NCBI GenBank assembly: GCA_009885185.1
Contig: VFLF01000616.1
Location: 1 to 5,855, forward strand
Length of the DNA stretch: 5,855 nucleotides
Reading direction: 5' to 3'
Source: Nitrosomonadales bacterium
GTDB lineage: Bacteria > Pseudomonadota > Gammaproteobacteria > Burkholderiales > SG8-41
Shown: in pieces, positions 4,344 through 5,855 of the stretch
How positions within the stretch are numbered: the first letter of the stretch is position 1
How the letters are laid out: the number at the start of each line of letters is the position of its first letter
The notes under the pieces: model-generated
Databases searched by the model: none
What the model was told of the DNA's origin: nothing
The model's input: the letters and a program-made list of their open reading frames with translations, nothing else
Position numbers and translations under genes: made by a program

Positions 4344-5855
4344 TCAATGGTGTTCTGCCGGCGATGCCGCTTTGGCGCCTTTTCCGAGTAGTCCAAGCGC
4401 GGCGCACACGACGGCGCTGACACCGCCCGTGCCGCGTCGCCAATCGTTGAACGCGGCGGCGAACGTCAACTGCTGTTCCGTGGTCTGCGCCTTCTTCCAT
4501 ACGCCCGCCGCGTACTTGTTGGCTTCGGCGAGCGTTGGGTAAATGTGCATGGTGCCGAGTATTTTATTCAGGCCGATGCCGTGTTTCATGGCCGTGACGT
4601 ATTCGACCAGCAAGTCGCCCGCGTGTTCCCCGGCGATGGTGACGCCGAGTATTTTGTCACTGCCCGGCGCGGTGATGACTTTCACCAAGCCGTGCGCCTC
4701 GCTGTCGGCAATCGCGCGATCCAGATCGTCGATGCCGTAGGTGGTGACTTCGTGAGGGATGTTTTTTTCTTTGGCTTCGGTTTCGTTGATGCCCACACGC
4801 GCCACTTCGGGCTCGGTAAAGGTGCACCACGGCACCACCGAATAATCTACCTTGAATTTTTTCAGATTACCGAACAGCGCATTCACCGCGCAATACCACG
4901 CCATGTGCGCCGCCGTGTGGGTGAATTGATATGGCCCGGCCACGTCGCCACAGGCAAAAATATTCGGGTATATCGTTTCCAGATACTCGTTCACCTCGAC
5001 CACCCGCTTAGCAGGGATGCCGAGTTCCTCCAAACCGTAACCGGCGAGATTCGCCACGCGCCCCACCGCGCAGAGGATTTCATCGAAGGCGATGCGTGTC
5101 TCGACGCCGTTGTTTTCGACGATCAGAAACTTTTCGCCGTTTTCAATCACCACCTGTTTGGCCTTGTGATGGACCAGCACCCTGATGCCTTCCGCCTCAA
5201 AGCGCCGGGTGACCAGTGCCGAGACGTCGGGGTCTTCGCGCATCAAAATGCGCGGCAGCATTTCCACTTGCGTTACTTGCGAGCCAAAACGCGCGAAGCA
5301 TTGCGCGAGTTCGCAACCGATGGGGCCGCCACCTAGGACAATCAGGCGCTTGGGCAGCACACGCAGGTTCCACAGGTTGTCCGAGGTCAGCGGCTTGGCT
5401 TCGGCCAACCCCGGTATCGGCGGAATGAACGGTCGCGCGCCGGCGGCGATGACGATGTTTTTGGTGGTCAGGGTTTTGCCGCAGACAGTGACTTCCCACG
5501 GCGAGATGATTTTTGCCTCGCCTTGAATGCACTCCACGCCCAGCCCGGTGTAACGCTCGACGGAATCATGCGGCTCGATTTCCTTTACGATGCGCTGCAC
5601 GCGCTCCATCACTTCGGCGAAATCAAACTCGGCGCTGGCGGAGTGTATGCCGAATTCCTTCGATCGTTTGACGTGCGACAGCAGCTTGGCCGAGCGGATC
5701 AGCGCCTTCGACGGCACGCAGCCGGTGTTCAGACAGTCCCCACCCATTTTGTGCTTTTCGATCAGCGTGACCTTGGCTTTGACGGCGGCTGCGATGTACG
5801 AAGTGACCAGCCCCGCCGAGCCGCCGCCGATCACCACCACGTTGCGGTCATACGA
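4344..5855 (-). CDS. FAD-dependent pyridine-nucleotide disulfide oxidoreductase, mercuric-reductase-like (5' end outside the window)
   Basis: The visible 503 residues form a class I flavoprotein disulfide reductase. Counting from the GTG at 5840: FAD-binding VVIGGGSAG (2-10), redox disulfide C36-LNTG-C41 followed by VPSKALIRSA, NAD(P)H-binding VLGGGPIGCE (168-177), second FAD motif ACGDVAGPYQFTH (296-308) and the dimerization domain from about 335. The frame stays open to the edge with SYDRN before VVVIGGG, so the true start lies outside. Close relatives are often the C-terminal half of a protein whose N-terminal half is a TVP38/TMEM64 membrane domain; that could be so here but cannot be seen. 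Where lipoamide dehydrogenase has the catalytic HxHPT, this protein has HIYPTLAE (432-439), with Tyr434 replacing the His, and it lacks the C-terminal Cys pair of MerA. Neither lipoamide dehydrogenase nor true mercuric reductase activity is therefore supported. The C-terminal tail (471-498) is an extra, partly hydrophobic stretch. It is the first visible gene of the packed run. Confidence 0.93.
   Translation of the reverse strand, partial: SYDRNVVVIGGGSAGLVTSYIAAAVKAKVTLIEKHKMGGDCLNTGCVPSKALIRSAKLLSHVKRSKEFGIHSASAEFDFAEVMERVQRIVKEIEPHDSVERYTGLGVECIQGEAKIISPWEVTVCGKTLTTKNIVIAAGARPFIPPIPGLAEAKPLTSDNLWNLRVLPKRLIVLGGGPIGCELAQCFARFGSQVTQVEMLPRILMREDPDVSALVTRRFEAEGIRVLVHHKAKQVVIENGEKFLIVENNGVETRIAFDEILCAVGRVANLAGYGLEELGIPAKRVVEVNEYLETIYPNIFACGDVAGPYQFTHTAAHMAWYCAVNALFGNLKKFKVDYSVVPWCTFTEPEVARVGINETEAKEKNIPHEVTTYGIDDLDRAIADSEAHGLVKVITAPGSDKILGVTIAGEHAGDLLVEYVTAMKHGIGLNKILGTMHIYPTLAEANKYAAGVWKKAQTTEQQLTFAAAFNDWRRGTGGVSAVVCAALGLLGKGAKAASPAEHH

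Noticed and set aside
4545..5336. A long plus-strand open frame (263 codons)
   Set aside because: It is antisense to the strongly supported oxidoreductase gene, with no recognisable domain or ribosome site.

Overview
All convincing genes in this window lie on the minus strand, so transcription runs from the right edge (5855) to the left. The base composition is moderately GC-rich, and the gene families (DUF547, DUF3047, a TIGR04282/TIGR04283 transferase pair, and a mercuric-reductase-like flavoprotein of the type often fused to a TVP38/TMEM64 domain) point to a proteobacterium, most likely beta or gamma. That placement is an inference from family content and is not firm.

In transcription order: (i) a flavin-dependent pyridine-nucleotide disulfide oxidoreductase cut by the right edge (5855-4344); (ii) an exported DUF547 protein (4337-3522); (iii) a family 2 glycosyltransferase of the TIGR04283 type (3515-2832); (iv) a CofC/MobA-like transferase of the TIGR04282/DUF2064 type (2851-2195); (v) a DUF3047 protein (2168-1443). 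These five genes are separated by 6 bp, 6 bp, a 20-bp overlap and a 26-bp gap, so they form one tight operon. After a 156-bp gap with a possible promoter comes (vi) a stand-alone Rieske non-haem iron oxygenase (1286-150), followed by a strong intrinsic terminator (122-91). The last 15 bases may hold the start of another minus-strand gene.

The two transferases belong to families that NCBI names after arsenosugar biosynthesis (originally 'rSAM/selenodomain-associated'), although the radical SAM partner ArsS is not in the window. Two proteins are probably exported (DUF547, DUF3047), two are sugar- or nucleotide-transferase-like, and one is a redox flavoprotein. A pathway that builds or modifies a small glycosylated compound or an envelope component is plausible, but no substrate can be read from the sequence.

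The most notable observation is an exact 22-bp tandem duplication at the junction of genes (iv) and (v). It lies inside what looks like the original signal peptide of the DUF3047 gene. Because 22 is not a multiple of three, it separates the best start codon (2217) from the rest of the gene: that start now gives only a 14-residue peptide ending in TAA. Removing one copy restores a longer gene with a textbook Sec signal peptide. The duplication probably arose by slippage between 9-bp direct repeats, and it is either a recent mutation, a phase-variation-like switch, or an assembly error.
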